64,000 bases of DNA, taken from assembly GCA_030272155.1 (NCBI GenBank), contig CP126199.1, positions 4,700,501 through 4,764,500 on the forward strand, read 5' to 3'. Shown one piece after another: positions 12,186 to 22,800 of this stretch (its first letter is position 1; each line of letters begins with the position of its first letter). Under the pieces are notes generated by a model, which worked only from the letters and a program-made list of their open reading frames with translations, was not told the DNA's origin and ran no database searches. The position numbers and the translations under genes are program-made. This DNA comes from Tetradesmus obliquus. Its lineage: Eukaryota > Chlorophyta > Chlorophyceae > Sphaeropleales > Scenedesmaceae.

Positions 12186-15100
12186 TTACTTCGGCAGCGG
12201 GTCGATGGGGATGTCCAGGTCTGCCTCTATGCTGTTGATGAAGTCGATTGCCTCCTGCACGGTGGGCTTCACCACCATCAGCTCACACACCCAGGTAGGC
12301 AGCCCATCAGCCACACACACAACTTTGCTGCCAGCCTCCACAAGGGCCCGTGCATACAGCACATCAGGGTGCTTGACCCACTTGTCCAGGAAGGAGGTGC
12401 TGCGCAGGATGCCGGTGCGCTTGGCGTTGATGCTGTACTCGGCCATCTGGGGGTGCACGGCAGCAGCAGCAGCAGCAGCGGCAGCAGCAGGAGTGGAGAT
12501 CATACTGCACACTATCACCGAACCGTAAAACTGATTCGTACAGCCGCCTGAAACGCAGCTTCACAAACGGCAAGCTGTGCATGCGCAGGCTTGTGCAAAC
12601 TCAGCATGAAGTAAAGAGTCAGACTGGGTTTGGCGTGATGCTGTCGATGCACTGCAGCAGCCTCGCACCTGCACCAGCGGCCGCTGCGCCACTGGCGGGC
12701 GTGCCGGGATGCCTGCACTGGTCATGAGGTGCTCCTCCACCAGGTCCACACCCCACACCAGCAGGTTGGTGTCACTGCAGCAGTACAGGTGCAAGAACAG
12801 GCAGTGCAGGCAGAACAAGTTTGAGCCACAGGCAGTGCAATGCTGTGATGCACATGAGGTGCTCCTCCACCAGGTCCACACCCCACACCAGCAGAATGGT
12901 GTCACTGCAGCAGTACAAGCACATGCGGTACAGGCACTACTGCAATGGCCGGGCAGTACAGTGCAGTGTAGCTGTGAGGTACAGGCAGTGCATGCAGCGC
13001 GATGCAGTGATCACCGCATCAGATGCAGCGCTCCTCCACTACCCCAGCATTCAAACATGCAGAGTGATCAGTTTCAGCGCAACAACACGCCAGCAGCTGC
13101 CTGCTGGAAGTAGTGCTGCTCACCGCACTGGGCCTCCGCCCATGCGTGCGTTGACCTCTATGAGGCGTGCGCCCCTGCTGGTGTACTTGCACTCCACGTG
13201 GAACACACCCATGGTGAACCCCAGCGCCTGCAGCAGCAGCAGCAGCAGCAGCAGTGTTGCGGCCTCTAGTAAGCAAAATGCTACAATGTTGCATATGCTT
13301 TTATGATGAACAAGCCCGTTGTTGAAGCCAGCATCTGGACCGCAACAGTGCCATAACAACGGACAGATGCCAGGAAGACATCGTTAGTACATACATAGGC
13401 ACAACGCTGCCACAACGGTCGACTGTGTCTATTCAATAGGAACAGCTGCCAGCAAGCAGCTTCCTGCAACGGCGGCAGGCCCAGAGCTTAAGTAATTCAA
13501 CAGCACTGGCAACACAAGAGAGATCAGGTAGGCATCATGTGCAACCCCAGGCCCTGGGTTCAGCCACCCCTAACAAAACCATTAAACTTCCCCGCCAATC
13601 ACCTTGACGCTGTTCACGCTCAGCTCCAGCAGCTCCTTCTGCTGCTGACGTGGCAGGATGGAGGGGCAGTTGCTGCCGGTCTCGTTGAAGTAGGGCTCCA
13701 CCTGATGCGTGATTGAGCAAAGATAACAATGCAGCAGCAGGCAAGCGGCAGATGAGCACAAACACAGTCGCACAAACGCTTAGGAATTTGCACTCCCAGC
13801 AGCTGTGGAGTTTCAACCAGCTGTATCACCCTGCCCCTACGTAATACGACCCTGCACAGTGGCATGCAAGAGGGCGCAACAGCTGATGCAGGCTACACGC
13901 TTGCCCCAAGTGCTTGACAGGTGCTGAGACAGCCTGCATGATGCTGTGATGACATAGGTAGTGACATAACATGTTATAACATGTTACATATCATTTGCTC
14001 ACCGTGGGCCAGTTGTCAGTGACGGCGCCGTACACAATGCGGCCCTCGCTGACGACCAGGTCACAGTCCACCTCAGGGCCATCAAGGTACTGCAGCAGCA
14101 GCGGCAGCAGCAGCAGCAGCAGGAGCACAACGTGAGCTGAAATGCCAGCTTCAGCAACAGCAACAGCAGTTCCTCCTTTGCCACTCGCACCTGCATGCAT
14201 GCACACCCTGTGCTCACTCCGCTGATCATGTGAACACAGATAACCGAGCACCTGTGCCCCTCCTGTAATGTGCTGTTGGTTCTGGCTCGGCGTTTGACCC
14301 TGCGTGTGTCCTCAACACCCTCAAACAGTCAAAGCACAGGTTGAAGTTGCGATCCGTGCTTCCTCCGCATCTGCGCTCACCTCCTCCAGCATGAGCTCCA
14401 CCTTGATCCAGCTGCCCGCGTTGCCTGCTGCTGCATCATCCTCGTCCTCCTCGTTGCCCTCCACCAGCGCGCCAGCCACAACCTGCGGCAACAGCAGCAG
14501 CAGCAGCAACGGCACCACGCCTTTGAAATGACCTGAACCACAGGATGCTGTAGAACGCGCCTGGCCAACCACGCTACAGAGCAACTGACGGAAACAGGCT
14601 GAACAAGCAGTAGTGGGCATTCCAACCGCAACTAATCCACCCTGTTTGACAGCTGCTGCTGCACTGTCAGCACCCACCTTGGCTCTGCTGAGGTCCCGCA
14701 CCACGCGCTCATACGCCTTCTGCAGCTGCTCCTCATTGTCCACGCGGATCACACCAATGCTGGCAGCGCCTGACACGGGCTTGATGACGCTGGGGAAACC
14801 CACATGGGCTGCTGCTGCTGCCACGTCACCAGGGGCGCTGATGCGCGAGTTGCGCGGCGTGGGCAGGCCGGCTTGGGCCAGGCACGTGCGTGTTGTGTAC
14901 TGCAGCAGCGAAAAGATGCAATGCGGCTTCGTGAGCATCTGCCAAGGCATTAGCATGCACAGCGCTGCATGACAGATGTGTGTGCGATGTCCACGCTGCA
15001 TGTGCTGTGTCCGCTGCACGTCTGGCACGTCGCACGTCAGCCGCAGCCGCACTGGCACGCAGAAATACACCACAGCACACCACACCCGCATGCCTCAGCA

Positions 15101-18100
15101 CTACAGCCACACTGCGGCACGACATACGTGCATGCACAGCACCTACCTTGTCGCGTGCCGCGTCCACTGCGTCCGGCGTGTTACGGGGCAGGCTCAGCGC
15201 CTCGGTGAGTCGCGCGACTAGACTGAGAGCATAGGTACCTGAAATCGCAGCTGCAATAAGGCTTAAACCACAAACACCGGCGCACCTTGTCGCGTGCCGC
15301 GTCTACTGCATCTGGTGTGTTACCAGGCAGGCTCAGCGCCTCGGTGAGTCGCGCGACTAGACTAAGAGCACAGAGACCTGAAATCTCAGCTGCAATAAGG
15401 CTAAAACCACAATCTTGGCGCACCTTGTCGCGTGCTGCGTCCACCGCGTCTGGTGTGTTGCCAGGCAGCCCCAGTGCCTCAGTGAGGCGCGCCACCAGCG
15501 GCACCGCCATCTCGCAGAAGGTGGTGATGCCGTCAAGCCCACCCAGCTCGGCTGATGCTGCGCGGATTGCCTGCACCAGCATTAGGGAGCAGAAAGGTGT
15601 GTTATACCTTGCTTTTTGACAGTGTGCATGCGTCTAGCCCACCCAGCAAAGCTGATGCTGCGCGGATGGCCTGGGGCAACATGCGTGCACGCACAGCGGT
15701 TGTGTCACAAAATGCGTTTTGTGCACAGCGTGCATGCGTCCAGCCCGCCCAGCTCGGCTGATGCTGCGCGGATGGCTTGCAGCAGCATACGAAGAGCGTT
15801 TGTGTGTCTCACAACTGTGTGCTTTGGCACAGTGTGCACACTGCTGGTGATGGCTGCTGCACTACTCGAGTATGATTGCAGCAGGTAATGATGCAGCTAT
15901 CTACATCTGCAGCCCAGTATCAATGCATGCTGCCAGTCCAACACATGGACAGCAGAGGTGATGCGTAGCGCACCTTCCTGCAGTTCTCAAACACGTGCTC
16001 CGCGTCGGAGAAGTCGATGGGGCAGAACTTGGCGATGACGCCCTCGCGCTGCATCAACTGCGCCCAGCTGTCAGGGCCGTCCAGCACAATGCACTTCACC
16101 TGCACAGGAGATGCCATCAGTTGTGCAGCAGGCAGCACACCGGTCAGCATGCAGCAGTGACCAGAGACCAGCAGGATACATAGGCTGTCAAGCATGCTGC
16201 AGCCTGCACGCAAGCACGAGGCAAACACAGCTTGCAGCTGCTGCTAGCACCGCTAGATGCTGCCGCCGCCGCCACTGCTGCCACCGCCGCTGTGTGCGGC
16301 ATCTGCTGCTACCGTTGCCGCTGCTGCTCACCCCCAGCTCCGCGGCCTTCTCGAAGATGAAGCGCTTGCCGCTGTAGCCTGCCGTGACAAAGGCGATCAC
16401 GCTGCCCTTCAGCACGGAGCGGCGCAGCTTGCGGCCCTCAATGGTGCGCGCGCCCACCTTGTCCTGTAAAGCCAAACAGCACGGCAAACCGACATACACT
16501 GTGTTTGTAACAGGGTGCACTATCTGTATAACTTGCGGCCCTCGATTGTGTGCGTGCCCCCCTTGTCCTGAGAGTAAACACAGCATCACACATTGACACA
16601 GATACATGTGGGTTAGGCAGTGCAGTATGTGTATATCTTCACACAGCGGCGCAGCTGAGAGTATGTCCAGCACAGCCATTCGACACATGCACGTGTGAGT
16701 TATGCGGCACAATTTAATTGTATAGTTGTGCACAGAGGCGCAGCCGGCGGCCCTCACTGGGGGGCGCGCCCACCTTGTCATGTGTGCAGGACAGCCAGCA
16801 GCAAAGCATGCAACATCCATGCATCAGAAGTTGCCAGCTGCCAGTGCGTGCCTGCTGGTGCCCTGTAAAAGTTGCGCCAATTGCCCCACCTGTGGCAGCT
16901 GCTTCAGCGAGCCCACTGCTGGTCCTGTCTGCCATCAGGAACAAAACCACACACAACAAACCAGCAGCAACATTGAAACAACAGCCAGAGCAACCCACAC
17001 CTGTGGCAGCTGCTTCAGCGAGCCCACTGCAGCACTGCCTTGAGAGGCACAAACCTATGCAACATACCAGCAAAAGCCATTAAAAGAACAGCAGCAAGCG
17101 AGCCGCACCTGTGGCAGCTGCTTCAGCGAGCTCACAGCTGCTGCTGCCCGCCCTGGGCAACACACCTACAACAACAACACCCCCGGACCCATTTGTAACA
17201 CAACCCCACCTGTGGCAGCTGCTTCAGCGAGCCCACTGCGGGGCTCATGGGCGCGCTCTGCCTCACGCGCAGCCGCTCATCGCTGGTGAGCCCCTTGGGC
17301 AGGCTGCCCATGACGGCCTCGTAGTGCTGGCTCAGGCTGCCAGACAGCATGCGGCCCATCTTATCCTCACCCTGGCGCAGCAGGAGCAGCAGCAGCAGCA
17401 GCAGCAGCAGCGGCGGAAGGGTGAGCATGACTAAAGTCTTGAGTGCAGCAAGAGTTTGTGTTAAACCTCCTGCTGCTGATCCGTGCAGGAATGGAGAGAT
17501 CAAGAGAATGGCGAGAGACAGCAGGCAGCAGGGTGCTGATGGGAGAGCCACACGCTTCCTGCTGCAGTGGCAGCTGCGTGTGAACGAACCGGCTCTGACT
17601 AGGGTTTCGCCGCTGCGCTTGCTGTCTTGCATCGCACGCAACCTGCTGGTGCCATCACAAACGCGTTGCGGTCTGTGACCATCAGCAGCTGTATGTTCGG
17701 TGTTGCCGTCTGCTGAAGAGCAGCAAGTGCAGAGCAAACTTCTGGCTGCTTCCACACTTTGGCAACGCACCATGCTCATAGGGCTTGTGACGCTGAAGCT
17801 TGATGACAGGCACTCCTTGCCCCCACGGCGCCTGTATGGGTCTAGAGGGTAATCTGCCTGCAGTAACCAACAGCAGCAGCAGCTCAACTCGCGCTCCTGA
17901 CCAGTCCTGCAAGATGCTGTAGCAGCAACAGCTGCTGCTGCTGCTGCTGCTGCTGCTGCTACCATGCAGAACTTGGAACCGCACCCACCAGCTGCTTGCC
18001 GTTTGGCAGCATTGTGTTGGTTGGCACGGAGCCCACGACGTGCACTTTGCTGAGATCCATCGACTCGATGCCCCCCACGATGCCATCCAGGGCTGTTCCA

Positions 18101-18249
18101 TCGTCCGGTGCGTGCAGCAAGCAGGGGAAGGCCTCGAGCGAGCCCAACCCCGACAGCCCCACAGTGGGGGGAACTGCTGGTGTTGTTGGCGTGGGTGCAC
18201 CGCTGAGTGCTGCACTCAGCAGCGACTTCTTGGGAGCTCCTCCAGACAT
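12186..18249 (-). CDS. CARNS1: ATP-grasp ligase, carnosine synthase (CARNS1)-like
   Basis: Thirteen exons, 5' to 3': 18249-17989, 17857-17771, 17371-17210, 16463-16332, 16099-15974, 15570-15424, 14899-14678, 14482-14381, 14089-14003, 13701-13603, 13227-13124, 12774-12669 and 12446-12186. They give 631 aa with all phases closing. Residues ~200-300 form the pre-ATP-grasp part (FVTAGYSGKRFIFEKAAELG, VKCIVLDGPDSW). Residues ~306-545 form the ATP-grasp fold: FPSVIKPVSGAASIGV, EEYLDGPEVDCDLVVSEG, GVFHVECKY (E487) and LIEVNARMGGGPVR (E499 and N501, expected Mg-ATP ligands). GVDLVEEHLM follows, as in CARNS1, where the equivalent reads LIEIxPRMGG. Known family chemistry joins L-amino acids through an acyl phosphate; the algal substrates are unknown. 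Exon 2 is the least certain. Four exons have echoes of their edges in the flanking introns. Confidence 0.8.
12853..12917 (-). repeat. Echo of the start of exon 12 of the ATP-grasp gene (acceptor side)
   Basis: The 65 bases at 12853-12917 repeat 12723-12787 with two adjacent mismatches. The segment covers 52 exonic bases plus the CTGCAG acceptor and a few intron bases. It lies in the intron upstream of the real exon (12774-12669), 130 bp away, with an intact AG. The mismatch would change an Asn codon to Ile. Confidence 0.9.
15147..15360 (-). repeat. Two echoes of the end of exon 6 of the ATP-grasp gene (donor side)
   Basis: Echoes at 15360-15286 and 15221-15147 repeat the last ~75 bases of exon 6 (15570-15424), encoding VARLTEALSLPGNTPDAV and the following AARDK. 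Both are followed by a good donor (GTGCGC and GTAGGT) and preceded by a pyrimidine-rich AG, so each looks like a complete cassette exon. The intron parts between copies are also similar, giving a true tandem repeat of about 138-139 bp. The first echo donor lies 138 nt (46 codons) past the real donor and the frame between them is open. Confidence 0.9.
15631..15776 (-). repeat. Two echoes of the start of exon 6 of the ATP-grasp gene (acceptor side)
   Basis: Segments at 15670-15631 and 15776-15737 repeat about 40 bases of the 5' edge of exon 6 (real edge at 15570), including codons for AIRAASAELGGLD with small changes. An AG precedes each on the - strand (CCCCAG and TGCAAG). With the two donor-side echoes this exon is copied outward on both sides. 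Confidence 0.85.
16532..16779 (-). repeat. Two echoes of the start of exon 4 of the ATP-grasp gene (acceptor side)
   Basis: The 5' edge of exon 4 (16463, coding DKVGARTIEGRKL) is repeated at 16567-16532 and 16779-16736 in the upstream intron. The nearer copy keeps a CAG acceptor. The farther one has lost it (ATGACAAG) and has more substitutions, so the series looks graded by age. Confidence 0.8.
16890..17130 (-). repeat. Three echoes of the end of exon 3 of the ATP-grasp gene (donor side)
   Basis: The last ~30 bases of exon 3 (ending at 17210, coding SPAVGSLKQLPQ or part of it) recur at 17130-17109, 17030-17001 and 16919-16890. Spacings are 101, 108 and 111 bp. All four junctions keep a GT donor: GTGGGG in the real one, then GTGCGG, GTGTGG and GTGGGG. 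The exonic parts are better conserved than the intronic spacers. Confidence 0.9.
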
Positions 18250-19817
18250 ACTGCCTCACTCTCACTCCACTGCCAGCACTGAGGCACGGCAGGCTACTTT
18301 AAACAGTACAAACCAAATTCAACGTTTAAATTGTTTGTGCCTCGATTGTGAGCGTGCCGGAGGGTAACTTGCGATCCACAGAACACTGAGAGGAGTTGGA
18401 GCGGCGATCACGTGTCAGGTCGTTTACTGCTCACAGGGAGCCACTTGCCTTCATTTCAGCCACTTGCAACTCACCCAGAAGCACAGTCCTCATCTGACGA
18501 TCTGTGCGACAAATTGATGTAGTCGCCAAGTAGTCAGCGGACCCTACCAGCACTTGTCACCCGACTGTTGGGTACTTCTTCAGCCAGCTGCAGGCCAGCA
18601 GCGCACACACAGAGACTGCAACAAGTGCGGACCCAAACCATAACAACTATGGTCACGAGCTACAGGGTAAATGAGTATCCTTGCGCCGGTGTCACTCCTA
18701 CAGCTGCTCTACTTCCTGTTGCTGCTACACCAACAAGGAACGCAGCATGCGACAGGGAACAGACGCACCAAGCAGCAGACAAGACGATGTTGTGTTGTAC
18801 TTGGTTGAATCCAATGCCGGCTACCACCAGCTATCCAGCCTGGCCTGAGGCATCCACACGCACCCAATGTATGGCGACTACCGTTGGTACACATTCCAAA
18901 CTTCAAGCCTGACCTGAGTCTGTGCTTGGAGTCAGAACGTCTGGTTCCAAGCACAGACTCATTCAGGCTGACAATGGCGGCTCGACCCAAATCCAAACTA
19001 CCAGGTTGCGCAGACTTGCCCTGTGCACCGCCCGCCTCATAATGTGCCACAACGGGGCTGTTCAAGAACTGGCAGGTGGCTCTGCTTCTTCTGAAAAAGC
19101 AACAGGTAAGGCGCCATGCATTACTCAAGCAACTTGGACGCGCAGCAGTCGCCAGGTTGAGTCACTGTGAAATGCCGAACGCTGCATTGGCGCAAGCTGC
19201 TAGTGACTGCATCCACTTCATGCGGCCACCTGATGAAGCAGCGCTGCACACAAGCCGCCATTACATGCACCAATGCATGAGTCAAACCAAGATAAACACC
19301 TCCCACCAACAACATTCTAGCACAGCTCTTCACTTGAGAAATACAGGTGCACCACCACAACTGAAAGAAGATTGTTGGTGCCTGCATCTATGCTGTGCAT
19401 GGACCATGTGTACTGCCTAGCGTCAAACTTCAACTAGGAACAGCTTCTGTACAGCTGATGCGAAGTTGAAGTGCAGCTGCAGGAGGTGCATGACACAGAC
19501 CAACGCCATGCTTGCATAAGTCATATGTAAGCCCCCTTCATGCTATTCGTGTGGCACAAGAAACCAATGTGCGCACCAGCAACATCCGTACACATTTCTG
19601 GTGCACTGCTGATGACCTGCGCGCCTGGCAGCACCTGCTGAAACTCTTGACATTCAACAATGTATCTCGCAGTGAATGCTGCTTCACCACCTTTCTCCTG
19701 CTTCTGCTTCTGCTTCTGCTGCTGCTGCTGTTGCTGTTGCTGCTGCGGACATCCGCATCTTGCTGCTGCCAGTGTTGGCTATGCTGGCCAAGCCACCAGC
19801 CTGTTGACACCTGTGCT
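18250..19817. other. Intergenic region upstream of the ATP-grasp gene and downstream of the ABM gene
   Basis: This holds the promoter side of the gene starting at 18249 and the 3' UTR of the - strand gene stopping at 19818. A TTACA at about 19263 (TGTAA on the - strand) could be its polyadenylation signal. A strong inverted repeat lies at 18907-18968 and a CTT/CTG run at about 19697-19745. No coding sequence is supported. Confidence 0.45.
18907..18968. repeat. Inverted repeat with a perfect 15-bp stem
   Basis: gagtctgtgcttgga (18916-18930) pairs perfectly with tccaagcacagactc (18946-18960) across a 15-base loop. The outer gcctga/tcaggc (18907-18912, 18963-18968) extends the stem after a small internal loop. 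It could be a small hairpin RNA precursor, a MITE remnant or a terminator-like structure; nothing decides between these. Confidence 0.8.
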
Positions 19818-22800
19818 CTAGTACTTTGCATTCACTGCCTGGTCGTAGTCCCTGAACGGGATGAAGTCCTCTGCAGGCAGGCAGCGCAGCAGGCAGGCAG
19901 CGCAGCAGGCAGGCAGCGCAGCAGGCAGGCAGCGCAGCAGGCAGGCAGCGCAGCAGGCAGGCAGCGCAGCAGGCAGGCAGCGCAGCAGCTCAAGGTGCTG
20001 TGCAGCACTGACCACAGCATACAGTAGGTTGTGCGCTGATCAAGCTGTACGTTGATACAGTAGGTGCATCACTGCACATGCACAGAAAGGGCAGACCTGA
20101 AACTTCCCCCCACGGTGTTGATCATGTTGTCATATGCCGCTGCGCAACAGCAACAACACTAGGGCGGACCGCATAATCCAGCTCGGATATAATTAAAGAT
20201 TCAATCTGTGTTGACCCATTGCCGCCTCAACCCCACCCACCTGGGAAGCCCTCCCCCTTCTTGGGCACGTACTGGTAGGTTCCGCTGGGCAGGTGGCTGC
20301 GAATCTGCATTTGTTACTTATATTCAATAACAACCTGGCAAAACTGAGCAGCCTCTGCCATGTTGGCACCATGGTGTTGCGCGCCGCAGGGAACCACACA
20401 GTGCATGATGACAACTCAACACCAATACAGCATTTCCTGCAACAACACATGTATACGCATACCTTAAGGATGATGTGCCGCCACAACCCCCACCCACCTG
20501 GGAAGCCCTCCCCCTTCTTGGGCACGTACTGGTAGGTGCCGCTGGGCAGGTGGCTGCCGATGGCCCCGCTGCTGTTGCGCCACGCCTCGTACTGAGGGAT
20601 GCTCTCCCATAGGCTGGCCACCAGCACATCCACACCGCCATCATCGCTCACACCAGGCACTGGTGTGACCTGCAGGGTGGTTGAATGCAGCACATGGGCT
20701 GTGCTATGATTGGCAGAAGCAGGTAGCTAGCATGTCGACAGCAGATGAATGCTGACACCAGGCACCACAGGATATGCACAGCATGAATGCAGGGCAACAG
20801 AAGGTAGGCTGCAACGCCAGATGATAGTCCTGCCAGTGGCTCGCATGCGGCACAGGAGCTGGATTCTGCTGTGCACACACATGTGCAGCATTGCCTCTGC
20901 TCATAAGGCATCCATCAGGTAAACAGCATCCAGCCAGCAACAGCATCACACCTGCAGGCCCAGGAAGCCCGGCTGCTGCTGCAGCTGCGCCTCGCGGCCC
21001 ACCCAGTGCTTCAGGAAGTCAAACAGCAGCTCCTGGCCCACCCAGAACCTGCAGCAGGGGCCAGGCAGCAGGTTGTTGCATACTTGTTACAAGGAACTCG
21101 AATGCCGTATGTGACAGCCAAACACAGAAGGTGAAGTTTCGAGGGCAGGCTATTCCAAGTTGCTGCTGGGCGCAGGGGATGGAGAGCAGGCAACAAATTA
21201 CGGCTGGTTTTGAAGTTAGCTCCGCTTCCACTTCCACTATGAAAGCAAGGCTCAGCAAGAAGCCTCCTGTACAGCGATCACAGCCACGGCTCTTCATCTC
21301 CCATCCACTACAGCATCATATGATCCAATGCATTGCAGCACAGCCACTAGGTATCTGCAGCTGTTCCGCAACCGCCGCGCTCCCACCTGTTGGTGTTGGT
21401 GAAGCCCACCGACCCGTCCGCAGGCTGCCGTCCCTTACGCAGCTGACCAGCCACCACGGCCTGCTTGCCGTACCAGGCCTGCAGCTGTGTCAGGCGCGCC
21501 TCGTACTCTGCTGCCTGCTGCTGCAGGGCCGCCTCTGCTGCTGCGGCGCGACCAGCCACTTGCTGCAGCTCGCGCCTGCAGGAGCAACGGGCGGTGAAAC
21601 AATAACGAATGGACGCATAAATTGTTTTACAAGTGCATGCAACGCTGGAGGAGACATAATAAGCATCGCACAAGCAACACAACGAAATGCGCAGCGAGGC
21701 GCCAGCACAGCAAGCAACGGTGCTGGCAGCACTGCTGGGCAAGCGCCTGTTGCACCACCTGGGTTGGCTCGGCACAGACCTGGTGGCAGCCAGCTGGCCT
21801 CGCAGCTGCACCATCTCCGCCTTCACTTCTGCCAGCTTGACTGCATCTGCAGCCCCACCAGGTGTCAGAGCCAGTGCTGCCGCTGCTGCGTCCTGCTGCT
21901 GCTTTTTGGCGGCCTCTGCAGCTGCTGCTGCTTCGCGCGCCGACTGCAGACTTTGCTCGAGCTGCTGCACCTGCTGGTTCAAGCTGCTGCGCTGCTCGTC
22001 AGCAGCCTCCAGTTTCGTGATAAGGTCAAGCTCTGCAGCAGTTGGTCCGGCGGGTGCTGCTGCTGCTGCTGCTGCTGCAGCTACTGCTGCTGCTGTGTCT
22101 GCATCAGACTGGCGCAGCTGCTGCAGCTCCACCAGCAACACTGCTTGCTGCCGCTGCATATCCTGCAGAGTCAAGTCACCTGCATGTCAGCTACCCGCTC
22201 GTGTGCGCGTTGCTGTCGTGAACGACCATCTCAGCCACTAGAGGCTGATCCCAAACATGTCAGGACCACCCACAGCACAGGTGAGCGACCACAGCAACCA
22301 CAAAAAGGACAGCAGAAGATTGCAAGCCCACCTGCAGGTTCTTCATCAGCTGTTGCTTCTCCTGTGTCAGCTGCAGCGTAGCAGTCTGCAGCAGCTCCAG
22401 CTGCTCCTGCTGTTGCACCACCAGTGCAGCAGCTGCTGCCTGCGCTTCCGCATCCACTGCAGCAGCGCCTGCAGGCGCTGCAGCGCTTGCAGCCTGTGCT
22501 GCAGGCGCAGCAGGTGCAGCTGCACCGCCCCAGAGCTGCTGTTCTAGCTCTAGCACCCGCATGCGCAGCTGCTGCGTGTCTTGGATCAGCTCCTGGTTCT
22601 TCCTGTGTGCCTCTGCAAGCTCCCTGCGATGGTCCTGCATGAGCCACTGCACATCCTGCTTGTGCTTGCTGGCAGTAGCAGCAGCGTCCTGCAAGCAGCG
22701 ATGGCCAGCACCAGCACCAGCGAGCAGAGTTGGATTGACATCCAACCAGCAAACAGCTTTGCAGGAAGAGTTGCGTTGCTAGCAGCTCAGCGCGGGAAGC

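Noticed and set aside
17132-18265. Continuous 377-codon open frame on the - strand.
   Set aside because: It runs through two introns and reads the first exon of the ATP-grasp gene in the wrong frame; it is open by chance because of CTG runs.
19874-19985. Regular direct repeats that could suggest a CRISPR array.
   Set aside because: Units are contiguous 16-mers with no spacers, in a eukaryotic intron.
20891-22381. 496-codon open frame on the + strand.
   Set aside because: It is antisense to the coiled-coil exons; CTG/CAG repeats keep the opposite strand open. No family resemblance.
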